Shown here: positions 26,529-35,540 of the stretch, piece by piece
Layout of the letters: each line of letters opens with the position of its first letter
How positions within the stretch are numbered: position 1 is the stretch's first letter
Source: Actinophytocola gossypii
Lineage (GTDB): Bacteria > Actinomycetota > Actinomycetes > Mycobacteriales > Pseudonocardiaceae
Length of the DNA: 64,000 bases
Direction: 5' to 3'
Assembly (NCBI RefSeq): GCF_025165815.1
Contig: NZ_JAFFZE010000012.1
Coordinates: forward strand, 372,001 to 436,000
The notes under the pieces: model-generated
What the model was told of the DNA's origin: nothing
The model's database searches: none
What the model saw: the letters and a program-made list of their open reading frames with translations, nothing else
Position numbers and translations under genes: made by a program

Positions 26529-27656
26529 GTGCCCACCGACAAGCCCGTCGTCGTCTACGGCGCCTCCGGTTACACCGGGCGCCTGGTCTGCGAGTACCTG
26601 CGCGAGTACGGCGTGCCCTTCCTCGCCGCGGGCCGCGACCACAACCGTGTCAAGGAGGCCGTCGAGGCGGTCCCCGGCGTCCAGACCGTCGACCACGAGA
26701 TCGTGGAGGTCGAGCACACCGAGGCCGGTCTGACCGACGCGTTCCGCGGCGCGAAGGTCGTGGTGAACACCGTCGGCCCGTTCTCCCGCTACGGCCACGA
26801 GGCCGTGCTGGCCAGCCTGAACATCGGCGCGCACTACACCGACACCAACGGTGAACAGGACTGGATGATCGACGCCGAAGCGCGGTACGGCAGCCAGTTC
26901 GCCGAGCAGGGCCTGCTGCTCTCGCCGGGAATCGCGCAGATGTACACGGTCGGTGAGATCGCCGCGCAGATCTGCCTCGAGACGCCCGGCATGGACACGC
27001 TCGACATCCAGGTGTTCTGGAAGGGCTATCCCACGGTCGCGTCGACCAACACCATTCTGACCAACGCGGCGTTCGCCAAGGCGTACTACCTGGAGCACAA
27101 CGAGTACGTCGAATGGCCGCCGGAGGCCGGGTTGTACGAACTGGCCGTACCCGGGCAGCACGAGCTGGGGCTCGCACTGCCATGGGGCGGTACGGCACAC
27201 CCGGTGTGGTTCAAGAAGGACCCACGGGTGGCGTCCGTGCGCGCGCTCGGCGGGGTGTTCAACCGTCCGCTGATGCTCGGCGTGCCGCAGATCGTCGCCG
27301 CGGCGATCGAGAAGATGGCGGGCAAGTCGGACGAGGAGAAGTACCGGATCATCGACGAACAGTCGGCGATGGTGCGCAGTGAGATGCCGCCGAGGGAGAA
27401 CCCGAGGATCAACATCTCGCTCGACTCGGTCTACGCCTCCGGTCCGCTCGGTCGCGCGCACTGCGTCATCCACGGCAATTGCAACTACAAGCAGACCGCG
27501 TTGCTGAACGTCCACGCCGCCGCGCACCTGCTGCAGGACGTGCCGAGGAAGGTCGGGTTCGCGTCCGCCTGCCAGGCCTTCGGACACCGCGGACTGCTCG
27601 GCACACTGCGGTCGTTCGGCCTGGTGCTCGATCCGATCCTCGAGGTCCATCGCTGA
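26529..27656 (+). CDS. Saccharopine-dehydrogenase-like NAD(P)-binding protein
   Basis: 375 aa. The Rossmann start VVVYGASGYTGRLVCEYL and VVVNTVGPFSRYGHEAVLAS are typical of the Sacchrp_dh_NADP family, which includes trans-acting enoyl reductases of lipid synthesis. The rest carries no sugar or amino-acid signature. The GTG at 26529 begins 4 bp after the SDR stop, showing translational coupling. With the SDR and an acyl-CoA ligase, a role in modification of an acyl chain or a terpenoid/steroid acid is plausible; the substrate is unknown. Confidence 0.8.
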   Translation: MPTDKPVVVYGASGYTGRLVCEYLREYGVPFLAAGRDHNRVKEAVEAVPGVQTVDHEIVEVEHTEAGLTDAFRGAKVVVNTVGPFSRYGHEAVLASLNIGAHYTDTNGEQDWMIDAEARYGSQFAEQGLLLSPGIAQMYTVGEIAAQICLETPGMDTLDIQVFWKGYPTVASTNTILTNAAFAKAYYLEHNEYVEWPPEAGLYELAVPGQHELGLALPWGGTAHPVWFKKDPRVASVRALGGVFNRPLMLGVPQIVAAAIEKMAGKSDEEKYRIIDEQSAMVRSEMPPRENPRINISLDSVYASGPLGRAHCVIHGNCNYKQTALLNVHAAAHLLQDVPRKVGFASACQAFGHRGLLGTLRSFGLVLDPILEVHR

Positions 27657-27665
27657 TCCAGGCCA

Positions 27666-27704
27666 GGCGCCGGCCGCCCAGACCCGCGGCCGGCGCCGTC
27701 CCTT
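27666..27704 (+). terminator. Strong hairpin terminator between operon genes
   Basis: GGCGCCGGCCG (27666-27676) and CGGCCGGCGCC (27687-27697) form a perfect 11-bp stem with a 10-nt loop, followed by GTCCCTTTTC. This is a good intrinsic terminator for a high-GC genome. It lies between the saccharopine-like gene and the ligase gene, which has its own ribosome site 22 bp later, so it should reduce or regulate read-through. Confidence 0.7.
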
Positions 27705-27731
27705 TTCTCCCGTCCCGGCCCGGAGGCGTTC

Positions 27732-29279
27732 GTGCGGCTATGCGACTACCTGGACAAGGGCGCGTCACTGGGTGGTGAAGCGCCATGCCTGACGATCGAC
27801 GACGTGACCACCAGCTACGCCGAGGTGCGGCAGCGGTCACTGCTGATCGCGGGAGCACTGCAGGAGAGCGGGATCGCGCGGGGCGACCGCGTCGCGGTGT
27901 TGTCCGCGAACGACCCGCTCGCGCTCATCTGCGTGTTCGGCATCTCCCGCGCGGGCGCGGTGTGGTGTCCGGTCAACCCGCGCAACGAGGCGGCCGAGAA
28001 CCGCGAACTGCTCGACCTGTTTGGCTGCCGGTGCCTGTTCTTCCAGGAGAAGTTCGCCACGCTCGTCGAGCGCATCCGCGGTGACCTGCCGGAACTGACC
28101 ATCCTGGTGTGCCTGGACGGCGAGGTGGACGGTGCGGTCACCTTCGCCGACTGGCTCGACCGGCACGGCCGCGAGCCGGCACCGGTCACGGTCGCCGACG
28201 ACGACCTCTGTGTGCTGGCAGGCACCGGCGGCACGACCGGGCGGCCGAAAGGCGTGCGGCTGACCGGCCACAACCTGGAGACGGCCACCGCGCTGACCCT
28301 GATGAGCTACCCGGTCGGTCACCGGCCGCGGTACCTGGCGCTCGCCCCGCTCACGCACTCCGCCGGTGTGCTCACCTTCCCGATCATGGCGACCGGCGGC
28401 GAGACCGTGATCATGCCGGCCCCGGACCTCGGCGAGTTCCTCCGGCTGATCGAACGGCACCGGATCACGCACGCGTTCCTGCCGCCGACGGTCATCTACG
28501 GGTTGCTCGACCACCCCGCGCTTGACTCGACGGACCTGTCTTCGCTGCGCTGCCTCTGGTACGGCGCGGCACCGATGTCCCGGACCCGCCTCACCGAGGC
28601 ACTGCACCGGATCGGGCCGGTGATGGGTCAGCTGTTCGGACAGACCGAAGCGCCGAACATGATCGCCACCCTGGCGCCCGCTGACCACTTCCTGCCCGAC
28701 GGCTCGATCGCCACCGCCAGGTTGTCCTCGGCGGGCAGGCCGACCCCGCTCACCCAGGTCGCCATCATGGACCGGAACGGAGCGCTGTTGCCGCCGGGTC
28801 ACCGCGGCGAGATCGTGGTCCGCGGCCCACTGGTCATGGCCGGCTACCACGACAACCCCGAAGCCACAGCGGAAGTGAGCAAGCACGGCTGGCACCACAC
28901 CGGCGACATCGGCTACCTCGACGAGGACAACTACCTCTACATCGTCGACCGGGCCAAAGACATGATCATCACCGGTGGCTTCAACGTGTACTCGGCCGAG
29001 GTCGAACAGGCGCTGCAGGCCCATCCCGCCGTCCAGGACAGCGCCGTGGTCGGCCTCCCGGACGACAAGTGGGGCGAGCGCGTCACGGCGGTCGTCCAGC
29101 TCCGCACCGTCGGACACGCTGAACCCGCGGAGCTGACCGCGTTTGTCAAGGAACGCCTCGGCAGCGTGAAGACCCCCAAACAGGTGGAGATCTGGTCCGA
29201 CCTCCCCCGATCGAAGGTCGGCAAGATCCTCAAAGCCGAGATCCGGGAACGACTGACGGGCACGTCGGCGGTCGAATGA
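27732..29279 (+). CDS. AMP-dependent acyl-CoA synthetase/ligase
   Basis: 515 aa, ANL superfamily. A P-loop-like motif LAGTGGTTGRPKGVRLTGHN (near 160), LWYGAAPMS, GQTEAPNM, the hinge/ATP motif HTGDIGYLDEDNYLYIVDR and KDMIITGGFNVYSAEVE, and the catalytic Lys in RSKVGKILKAE near the end are all in place. It activates a carboxylic acid to the acyl-AMP and then the CoA thioester. The residues fit fatty-acid or aromatic/cyclic acid ligases without deciding. GTG 27732 has CGGAGG upstream. Same strand and likely same pathway as the SDR and saccharopine-like genes, though a terminator intervenes. Confidence 0.88.
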   Translation: MRLCDYLDKGASLGGEAPCLTIDDVTTSYAEVRQRSLLIAGALQESGIARGDRVAVLSANDPLALICVFGISRAGAVWCPVNPRNEAAENRELLDLFGCRCLFFQEKFATLVERIRGDLPELTILVCLDGEVDGAVTFADWLDRHGREPAPVTVADDDLCVLAGTGGTTGRPKGVRLTGHNLETATALTLMSYPVGHRPRYLALAPLTHSAGVLTFPIMATGGETVIMPAPDLGEFLRLIERHRITHAFLPPTVIYGLLDHPALDSTDLSSLRCLWYGAAPMSRTRLTEALHRIGPVMGQLFGQTEAPNMIATLAPADHFLPDGSIATARLSSAGRPTPLTQVAIMDRNGALLPPGHRGEIVVRGPLVMAGYHDNPEATAEVSKHGWHHTGDIGYLDEDNYLYIVDRAKDMIITGGFNVYSAEVEQALQAHPAVQDSAVVGLPDDKWGERVTAVVQLRTVGHAEPAELTAFVKERLGSVKTPKQVEIWSDLPRSKVGKILKAEIRERLTGTSAVE

Positions 29280-29320
29280 GTCGGAGGTCGTCGTGACTGA
29301 GCACGGGTGGCCCGCGCTCG

Positions 29321-29572
29321 TCAGCGGACCACTTCTCGTTCCAGCCGGTCACCCAGTGCCTGTTCCGCGGACTCCTGGTACGAGCGGGAGTCGCACGGCA
29401 GACATATCCGGCGCGATTTCCAGCAGACAGGCGATGGCGGCGTCCCGCGCACGTGCCCTCACCTCCGGCGTCCCGACCGGCGCTCGAGGGCACTGCCGAT
29501 GATGGCACGCAGATCGGCGGTGTTGAACACGATCAGGTACACCTCGCCGCCCGACGCGAGCAGGCCCTCCAT
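29321..29572 (-). pseudogene. Frameshifted coding remnant
   Basis: From ATG at 29572 the minus strand reads MEGLLASGGEVYLIVFNTAD and LRAIIGSALE, then stops; a shifted frame continues RARDAAIACLLEIAPDMSAV and a third ends CDSRSYQESAEQALGDRLER at TGA 29321. The three pieces have coding composition and join in order, so this seems a gene broken by two frameshifts. The family is not recognised. It fills the gap between the ligase and blaB. Confidence 0.4.
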
Positions 29573-29605
29573 TACCTGATCACCGCCCCGACCCCCTGGC
29601 CGCGC

Positions 29606-30499
29606 TCAGCCCGTCCGCAGCTGGTCGTGCAGGGTGCGCGCGACGTGCGCCATCAGGGCTTCCGCCGCCGGCTGGACGGCTGCCGGCACGCGGGACTCGG
29701 TGAGCGCGGCGACGGCGTACGCCTGCCCGTCGGCGTGTTCGACCACGCCGACCTCGTGCCGGAGGTTGAGCAGGGTTCCGGTCTTGGACGACCAGCGGGA
29801 CGCGTCGGAGCCGAAGTCCGGTGCCAGCCGCTGCCGCAGCACGTTGTCCCCCATCAGCTCACGGACCCGGGCCGCCACCTCCTGGCGGATCGTCGTGGGT
29901 CGCCACAGGCCCTCGAGCAGGTCCACGAAGGCCCTGGCCGAGCCGGCGTTCGCCCGGCTGACGTCGAGCTGGGCGACCGGGTGCCCCTTGCCCTCGGTCG
30001 CCGCCGCGATCGCGAGGGCATGGGCGAGGTGGGCCTCCGCCGGGGCGAAGCGTTCGGCCGGGGTGTCGACGAGGTCCCGCATCAGGTGGCGTACGACGAT
30101 GCCGTCGTGACCGAGCCGGCGCAGCTCCGCGGTGACGGCGGTGGGCGGGGTCAGCGCGAACACGGCGTCTGCGGCGACGCCGTCGCTGATCGCGATGCTC
30201 AGGTGGAGCAGGTCGTCGAGGGCGACGGTGGCCGGGTGGCGGAACCTGCCCAGCCCGGTCGGGTGCGGCACCGCGCCGCCCGGCCGCACCTCGATCGGCG
30301 TGGCGAGGTCGAGCTCGCCCCGAGCGGCTCGCTCCAGGGTGGCGATGGCGAGCGGGACCTTCACCAGCGACGCGATCGGAAACTCCAGCTCGGCGTCGAC
30401 CCCGAGCTCGTCGCCGGTGTCGAGGTCACGCACGAGGAACGAGCCGCGCAGCCCGCCGTCGTGCAGTGCCTCCCGCGCCGCACGCAGCGCCTTGATCAT
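29606..30499 (-). CDS. blaB: BlaB-like serine beta-lactamase-fold protein without signal peptide
   Basis: 297 aa, class A-like fold. SLVK (SxxK) near residue 44, SDG in place of the usual SDN, and KTG in [11 protein letters not shown]. There is no recognisable ExxLN omega-loop Glu and no export signal, so it is probably a cytoplasmic penicillin-recognising protein rather than a secreted beta-lactamase. Its ATG overlaps the stop of the LysR gene (ATGA). The order blaB-blaA divergent from a class A enzyme matches the known Streptomyces cacaoi locus, where BlaB is needed with BlaA for blaL expression. Confidence 0.8.
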   Translation of the reverse strand: MIKALRAAREALHDGGLRGSFLVRDLDTGDELGVDAELEFPIASLVKVPLAIATLERAARGELDLATPIEVRPGGAVPHPTGLGRFRHPATVALDDLLHLSIAISDGVAADAVFALTPPTAVTAELRRLGHDGIVVRHLMRDLVDTPAERFAPAEAHLAHALAIAAATEGKGHPVAQLDVSRANAGSARAFVDLLEGLWRPTTIRQEVAARVRELMGDNVLRQRLAPDFGSDASRWSSKTGTLLNLRHEVGVVEHADGQAYAVAALTESRVPAAVQPAAEALMAHVARTLHDQLRTG

Positions 30500-31377
30500 T
30501 CCCACGACGCACCGCCGAGGCAGCGTCCGACCAGCTCGGCCGGAAGGCCACGGACCCGCTGGGCGTCCGCACGCTGCCCGGCCGTGACGGCGTAGCCGCG
30601 GGCGAGCTCGACCCCGCCGATCGGGCGCCAGTGCAGGCCGAGCTCGCCGGCCTGGTCGGGCGAGCAGAGCAGGAGGTCGGCCGAGCCGAGGACCTCGGCG
30701 GTGGCGGTGACGAGCGAGTCCGCCACGGTGACCTGGCCGGGCCGCAGCGCGACGGCGTCCCGCAACCTGGTGAGGCGGTCGCGGATGTGCGGCACGTCGT
30801 CCTCCGGCTGGATCCAGACGCGTCGCGGGCGGGCGTTCCGGTCGACGCGGCTCGCGCGCAGGGTGTCCAGGTGGATCGCCGGCGTGTCGGGGTCGGTCCG
30901 CCCGGCGAGCCCGAGCGGCACCCGCCAGGTTCCCTCCGTGGCGGGCACCGCGACGAGGGCGGCCCGCACCTCCAGCGTGCGAGCCAGCTCCGCGCGCTCG
31001 TCCGGGCCGGCCGGGCGCGGGTCGAGGTTCAGGTCGTGCCGGCGGGCGTCGCTGACGAGCCGTGCCAGCGGCCGCGGCCCGCAGACCGAGGGCACCGCCA
31101 TTCGGAAGGGCCGCGACCTGGCCCGTTCGGCGTCGTCCTCCATCGCGTCGGCCAGCTCGACCAGGCGCCTGGCCGACGGCAGCATCTCCCGGCCGAACGG
31201 TGTCAGCACGACGGTCCTGGACGACCGGTCGAACAGCCGGGCGCCCAGGTGCCGCTCGAGCGCCGCGACGCGCCGGCTGGCGACCGACTGCGGGATCCGC
31301 GCCGCCGCGGCGCCCCCGGTGAAGCTGCCGTACCCGCTGACGGCCACGAACGCCTTGCAGGCTCCGACCACATCCAC
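30496..31377 (-). CDS. blaA: LysR-type regulator of beta-lactamase (BlaA/AmpR-like)
   Basis: 293 aa. N-terminal winged [47 protein letters not shown] and TPFGREMLP, all canonical LysR features. The C-terminal part is the effector domain ([34 protein letters not shown]). GTG start at 31377. It is divergent from the class A beta-lactamase gene and translationally coupled to blaB, as in S. cacaoi, so activation of blaL in response to beta-lactams is inferred by synteny. Confidence 0.85.
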   Translation of the reverse strand: MDVVGACKAFVAVSGYGSFTGGAAAARIPQSVASRRVAALERHLGARLFDRSSRTVVLTPFGREMLPSARRLVELADAMEDDAERARSRPFRMAVPSVCGPRPLARLVSDARRHDLNLDPRPAGPDERAELARTLEVRAALVAVPATEGTWRVPLGLAGRTDPDTPAIHLDTLRASRVDRNARPRRVWIQPEDDVPHIRDRLTRLRDAVALRPGQVTVADSLVTATAEVLGSADLLLCSPDQAGELGLHWRPIGGVELARGYAVTAGQRADAQRVRGLPAELVGRCLGGASWE

Positions 31378-31389
31378 GGCACCGCAGTC

Positions 31390-31406
31390 TATGCCATTTC
31401 GACATT
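31390..31406. promoter_or_regulatory. Candidate LysR box in the blaA-blaL intergenic region
   Basis: The segment from T31390 to A31402 fits the T-N11-A pattern of LysR sites and contains ATG...CAT dyad symmetry around CATTTCGA. It lies 13 bp upstream of the blaA start, in the AT-rich part of the 87-bp intergenic region. The match is weak and position is the main support. Confidence 0.35.
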
Positions 31407-31464
31407 GATCACGTCACTGGTGTCTTGGACAGCATCGGCCGCCGGTGCGACGCTCCTGCTCGTG

Positions 31465-32391
31465 ATGCTCAGTCCCACCCTTTCCGCCACCCGGCGCGCC
31501 GCCCTGGCGGTCGCGACCGTGCTCGCGCTCGTCTCCTGCCAGGCGACCGAGACGCCCACCCGGACCACCACGTCCAGCCCGTCCCCGACACGCACCGCGC
31601 CGGCGGCCACCGGCGAGTTCGACCGGCTCGAGACCCGGTTCGACGCGCGTCTGGGGGTCTACGCCCTCGACACCGGATCCGGCCGCACGGTCGAGTACCG
31701 CGCCGACGAGCGGTTCGCCCACGCCTCGACGATCAAGGCGCTGGCCGCCGGGGCACTACTCGCCCGGACCGCGCCCGCGGACCTCGACCGGACGGTCACC
31801 TACACCGCCGCCGACCTCGTCGCCCACTCGCCCGTCGCCGAACAGCACCTCGACCAGGGAATGACGCTCCGCCAGGCCATCGACGCCGCCGTGCGGTACA
31901 GCGACAACACTGCGGCCAACCTGATCATCGCCGAGCTGGGTGGCCCGGCGGGGCTCGAACGCGACCTGCGCCGCCTCGGTGACCGGGTCACCCGGACCGA
32001 CCGGGACGAACCGGAACTGAACGACACCGCCCCCGGCGACCCGCGCGACACCAGTACCCCCCGCGCACTCGGCACCGACCTCCGCGAGTACGTACTCGGC
32101 ACCGCGCTCCCCACCGCCGACCGGAACCTGCTCACCGACCTGCTGCGCGGCAACACCACCGGCGACGACCTCATCCGAGCCGCCGTCCCGGCCGGCTGGG
32201 TGGTCGGCGACCGGACCGGAACCGCCAGCCACGGCACCCGCAACGACATCGCCGTCCTGTGGCCGCCCGACCGCGACCCCGTCGTGCTCGCGATCCTGTC
32301 CGACCGCCACGAACAGGACGCCGACCACGACGACGCCCTGATCGCCAGGGCCGCGAAGGCCGCCATCGCCGTCCTGCACACCCCGCGCTGA
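31465..32391 (+). CDS. blaL: Class A beta-lactamase, lipoprotein
   Basis: 308 aa. The signal peptide ends in a lipobox (LALVSC, Cys near residue 29) followed by a Thr/Pro/Ser-rich linker. Active-site motifs are complete: STIK (SxxK, near 87), SDN in YSDNTAANL (near 146), EPELN (Glu166 motif, near 184) and RTG replacing KTG (DRTGTASHG, near 250). Arg in place of Lys234 is known in some class A enzymes. It hydrolyses penicillins or related beta-lactams outside the membrane. No good ribosome site precedes ATG 31465, so the exact start is uncertain. Confidence 0.88.
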   Translation: MLSPTLSATRRAALAVATVLALVSCQATETPTRTTTSSPSPTRTAPAATGEFDRLETRFDARLGVYALDTGSGRTVEYRADERFAHASTIKALAAGALLARTAPADLDRTVTYTAADLVAHSPVAEQHLDQGMTLRQAIDAAVRYSDNTAANLIIAELGGPAGLERDLRRLGDRVTRTDRDEPELNDTAPGDPRDTSTPRALGTDLREYVLGTALPTADRNLLTDLLRGNTTGDDLIRAAVPAGWVVGDRTGTASHGTRNDIAVLWPPDRDPVVLAILSDRHEQDADHDDALIARAAKAAIAVLHTPR

Positions 32392-32401
32392 AGGAGACCA
32401 C

Positions 32402-33361
32402 GTGACCGACACACCACTGGCCCGCCGCCGTTTCCTCGGTACCGCCGCCGGCGCCGCCCTGGCCACCACCGCCGCCGCGAGCACCGCCGCCGCGGCCGCC
32501 GCCCCCCGCCGCCAGGGGCGCGGCGGCCCCACCGCCACGTTCCGCTGGCTGGGCACCGCCGGCTGGCGGATCGACGTCGGCGACCGGACCCTCCTGGTCG
32601 ACCCGTACCTGAGCCGGTTCCGGACCGGGCTGTTCGACCCGCCGTTCAACCCGGAGACCGACCTGAAGGTGGACACCACGCGGATCGCCGACCACCCGGG
32701 CGAGCCGGAGACCATCCTGGTGACCCACACCCACTGGGACCACTTCAACGACGTGCCGTACATCGCCGCCCGGTCCGGCGCGCGGGTGTTCGGCACGCTC
32801 ACCGCCTACCACCTCGGACTCGCCTACGGGCTGCCGAGCGCGCAGCTCAGCCCGGTCAAGGGCGGTGAGGTGCTCGACTTCGCCGACTACACCGTGGAGG
32901 TGGTGGCGTCGCTGCACAGCCGGAACCCCTCGTACTCGTTCGCCTTCCCCGGTGTTCACCCGACCGTCCCGGCCCGGCCGCGGACCGTCGCGGAACTTCC
33001 GGAAGGCGACACGCTCACCTACCAGGTGTCCGTCCGAGGTGGACCGTCGGTGTTCTTCATGGGCGCCAGCGACTTCGCCGAACGCGACCTCAGCGGTCTC
33101 GCTCCCGACGTCGCCATGATCGCCGTGCCGAACACCGACGTCGTCCACGAGTACGTGCCGCGCCTGCTGGCCGCGCTGGACCGGCCGGCGACCGTGGTCC
33201 CCGTGCACTGGGACAACTTCGAGGTCGAACTGCACAACCCGCCGCGGCTCACGCCCCAGGACCGGGACCGGCTCGACGCGTTCGTCGACGCCGTGCGCGC
33301 GGCGGCACCGCGCACCCGGGTGCTGTTGCCCGAGTACCTGACCCCGTACACGTTCACGTGA
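32402..33361 (+). CDS. Tat-exported metallo-beta-lactamase-fold hydrolase
   Basis: 319 aa. A twin-arginine signal ARRRFLGTAAGAALATTAAA precedes an MBL fold: LGTAGWRIDVGDRTLLVDPY, metal motif THTHWDHFNDV (near residue 108), later FMGASDFAE and VVPVHWDNFEV with the final metal His. The group resembles UlaG/RomA-like lactonase or phosphodiesterase proteins more than true B-class beta-lactamases. GTG 32402 follows AAGGAGA 10 bp after blaL. A decayed copy of the C-terminal part exists at 7753-7870. Confidence 0.82.
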   Translation: MTDTPLARRRFLGTAAGAALATTAAASTAAAAAAPRRQGRGGPTATFRWLGTAGWRIDVGDRTLLVDPYLSRFRTGLFDPPFNPETDLKVDTTRIADHPGEPETILVTHTHWDHFNDVPYIAARSGARVFGTLTAYHLGLAYGLPSAQLSPVKGGEVLDFADYTVEVVASLHSRNPSYSFAFPGVHPTVPARPRTVAELPEGDTLTYQVSVRGGPSVFFMGASDFAERDLSGLAPDVAMIAVPNTDVVHEYVPRLLAALDRPATVVPVHWDNFEVELHNPPRLTPQDRDRLDAFVDAVRAAAPRTRVLLPEYLTPYTFT

Positions 33362-33918
33362 CGGTCCGGGGGCGGACCGGGCGCACGGTGCTCGGCGGCC
33401 TGCTGGCACTGCTGCTCGCGGCGGCGGTCACCATGCCCCTGACCGCCACCGACCGGGTCGCCGGGCGGGCGACGGCGGTTGTCGAGGACGTGCCGGGCCC
33501 GGAGTCCGGGCCGCCGTGCCCGGTCGACCGGCGCTACGTCGACGAGCGGCCCGACGGCCTGCGCGAGGACGCGCTGGCGGCATGGCACCGGCTGCGGGCC
33601 GAGGCCGCGAAGAAGCGGGTGTGGCTGTGCCTGAACGACGGCAAGCGGAGCGCGGCCCAGCAACGGCGGGAGTTCACCGACGCCGTGCGCCGGTTCGGCA
33701 CCAGGGAACTGGCGAGGAAGTACGTCCTGCCACCCGAGCGGTCGATGCACGTCACCGGAACCGCGGTGGACGTGCAGCCGCACGCCGCCGCGGCCTGGGT
33801 GGAACGCAACGGGCGCGCGCTGGGATGGTGCCGGCGCTACGAGAACGAGTACTGGCACTTCGAGCACGCCGCCAGCCACGTCGCCGACGGCTGCCCGGAG
33901 CTACTGCCCAACCCCTGA
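33358..33918 (+). CDS. VanY/M15-type D-alanyl-D-alanine carboxypeptidase
   Basis: 186 aa with an N-terminal membrane anchor or signal (VLGGLLALLLAAAVTMPLTA). The zinc motifs of family M15B are complete: SMHVTGTAVDVQP (His and Asp ligands, near 131) and EYWHFEHA (catalytic Glu-His, near 164). The enzyme trims D-Ala from peptidoglycan stem peptides. Its GTG overlaps the MBL stop (GTGA), so it is translationally coupled. Together with the bla genes this looks like a cell-wall / beta-lactam response cluster. Confidence 0.85.
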   Translation: MTVRGRTGRTVLGGLLALLLAAAVTMPLTATDRVAGRATAVVEDVPGPESGPPCPVDRRYVDERPDGLREDALAAWHRLRAEAAKKRVWLCLNDGKRSAAQQRREFTDAVRRFGTRELARKYVLPPERSMHVTGTAVDVQPHAAAAWVERNGRALGWCRRYENEYWHFEHAASHVADGCPELLPNP

Positions 33919-34123
33919 CGCGTGCCCCGAACGGCACTCCGGCGGGATGTCCCGCGACGCGGCCAGCTCGGAAGTCCTCGGTCGCGCCGTCCGCGCTCGC
34001 CGACGTCATCCGACCGTGCACGCGGGGGCGCCACCTGCCACGCCGCGGTGGTGAGCCGGGAGATCGGCTGGCGGCGACGGTGCGGGCGTTGCCGGCTGAC
34101 TGGTCGCTGGACCACTGGGATGG
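33919..34123. other. 205-bp convergent gap between the peptidase and ferredoxin reductase genes
   Basis: The cell-wall cluster (plus strand) and the catabolic operon (minus strand) meet here. No gene and no convincing T-tailed hairpin is visible. Confidence 0.5.
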
Positions 34124-35350
34124 CTACTGCCCCAACCGGGTGTGATGACCCAGGCGACTGCCGGCGTCGGTCGCGATCCGCTTCCCGGTCTCGGACAGGA
34201 CCATTCGGTAACGTGCTGTGGCGGCGGTTGCGCGGGCCCGGCCGAGGCCGACGACACCGACGAGCCGGCTGTCGCGGTGGTAGCCGACGATGACGTCGCC
34301 GTGGAGGTCGCCTTCCAGTATCCGGATGTCGTCGGTGCCGAGTTGGGGTGCGCCTATGGCTTGGAGGCGTTGGCCGTACTGGTCGCTCCAGAAGGTGGGC
34401 AGTGGCGCGAACGCCGGCTGGTCGACCGCTGCGCCGGTGAGGCTGGCGACGAGGGTGCGGGCGGCGTGTTTGGCGGTGTCGCCGGGGATGCTCCAGTGTT
34501 CGACGCGGCGCGGCGTGCTGTCGTAGCGGGCGTTGGGGAAGCGCGCGACGTCGCCCACCGCCACGGCGAACGGCAGTCCTTCGACCCGGAGGTGCTCGTC
34601 GCAGAGCACACCGTCGGACAGGTCGAGGCCGTTGCCGTTCAGCCATTCGGTGTTGGGTCGGGAACCGACCGCCTCGACGACGACGTCGGCGGGTAACACG
34701 GTGCCGTCGTCGAGCACGACCTGGTGGCGCTCGAACCGGGTGACCGTGCGTCCCAGGTGGAACCGGGCTCCCCGCTCCTCGTGGCGAGTCAGCAGTGCGG
34801 CGGCGAGTTGCTCCCCGAGGGGGCCGACCATCGGCAGGGGCAGCGGGTCCACGACCGCGACGTCGGCACCGAGCCGACGTGCGGTCGCCGCCACCTCACA
34901 ACCGACGAACCCGGCGCCGACGACGACCAGCCGCGTGCCGGGGCGCGCGGTGAGGGCGGTGTGGAGCCGGATCGCGTCGTCGAGGGTGCGGAGCACGTGG
35001 CCGTCGTCGGTGAGGCGGCGGGGGCGCAGGCCCGTCGCCACCACGAGGCCGTCGAAGTCGAGCGTCGTGCCGTCCGCGAGCGTCACCGCGCGGGCATCGA
35101 GGTCCACAGTGGATGCGGGGCTGCCGAGCAGCCAGACGGCGTCGGCGACGCTGGGCCGTTGCCGCAACATCACCGAGCCGGCCAGGGCCGTGCCCGCCAG
35201 TACCTCCTTGGACAGTGGGGGCCGGTTGTACGGCATGTGTGGCTCGGCACCGACGACGACGATCTCGGCGGTCCAGCCGGCGGCGCGCAGTTGCTCGGCG
35301 GCGCGCAGGCCACCCAGGGAGGCGCCCACCACGACGATGCGGGCTGGCAC
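34124..35350 (-). CDS. NAD(P)H:ferredoxin reductase (FAD)
   Basis: 408 aa, putidaredoxin-reductase type. FAD motif VVVGASLGGLRAAEQLRAAG at the start, YNRPPLSKEVL, the NAD motif LVVVGAGFVGCEVAATARRL near residue 150, and the second FAD motif FAVAVGDVARFPN. It passes electrons from NAD(P)H to the small ferredoxin encoded just upstream, which would feed the P450 at 43858. It is the last gene of the minus-strand operon that begins with the HpaE-like dehydrogenase; only 1 bp separates it from the ferredoxin gene. Confidence 0.88.
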   Translation of the reverse strand: MPARIVVVGASLGGLRAAEQLRAAGWTAEIVVVGAEPHMPYNRPPLSKEVLAGTALAGSVMLRQRPSVADAVWLLGSPASTVDLDARAVTLADGTTLDFDGLVVATGLRPRRLTDDGHVLRTLDDAIRLHTALTARPGTRLVVVGAGFVGCEVAATARRLGADVAVVDPLPLPMVGPLGEQLAAALLTRHEERGARFHLGRTVTRFERHQVVLDDGTVLPADVVVEAVGSRPNTEWLNGNGLDLSDGVLCDEHLRVEGLPFAVAVGDVARFPNARYDSTPRRVEHWSIPGDTAKHAARTLVASLTGAAVDQPAFAPLPTFWSDQYGQRLQAIGAPQLGTDDIRILEGDLHGDVIVGYHRDSRLVGVVGLGRARATAATARYRMVLSETGKRIATDAGSRLGHHTRLGQ

Positions 35351-35351
35351 G

Positions 35352-35540
35352 TCAGTCCTCGACCCGGATCGCCTGCAGCGGACAGACGTCCGCGGCTTCC
35401 TCCACGGCGTCGCGCAGGGACTCGTCCGGCTCGGGCACGTAGCCGAGCTTGCCGTTCTCGTCGAGGTGGAAGACCTCCGGCGCGGCGAACACGCACTGGC
35501 CGTGGTCCTGGCACGTCTCGAGGTCGACGACGACCCTCAT
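35352..35540 (-). CDS. [3Fe-4S]-type P450 ferredoxin
   Basis: 62 aa, typical size of actinomycete P450 ferredoxins. Cluster ligands CQDHGQC (Cys10 and Cys16) and CP (Cys53, in ADVCPLQAI); the second position of the CxxCxxC motif is His-Gly instead of Cys, which favours a 3Fe-4S cluster. Its ATG overlaps the stop of the FAH-like gene by 4 bp (ATGA). The partner reductase follows directly. Confidence 0.9.
   Translation of the reverse strand: MRVVVDLETCQDHGQCVFAAPEVFHLDENGKLGYVPEPDESLRDAVEEAADVCPLQAIRVED

Noticed and set aside
32402-33361. True class B beta-lactamase
   Set aside because: THTHWDH and the general layout fit UlaG/RomA-like MBL proteins; the usual class B ligand order and length are not evident, so only the fold is claimed.
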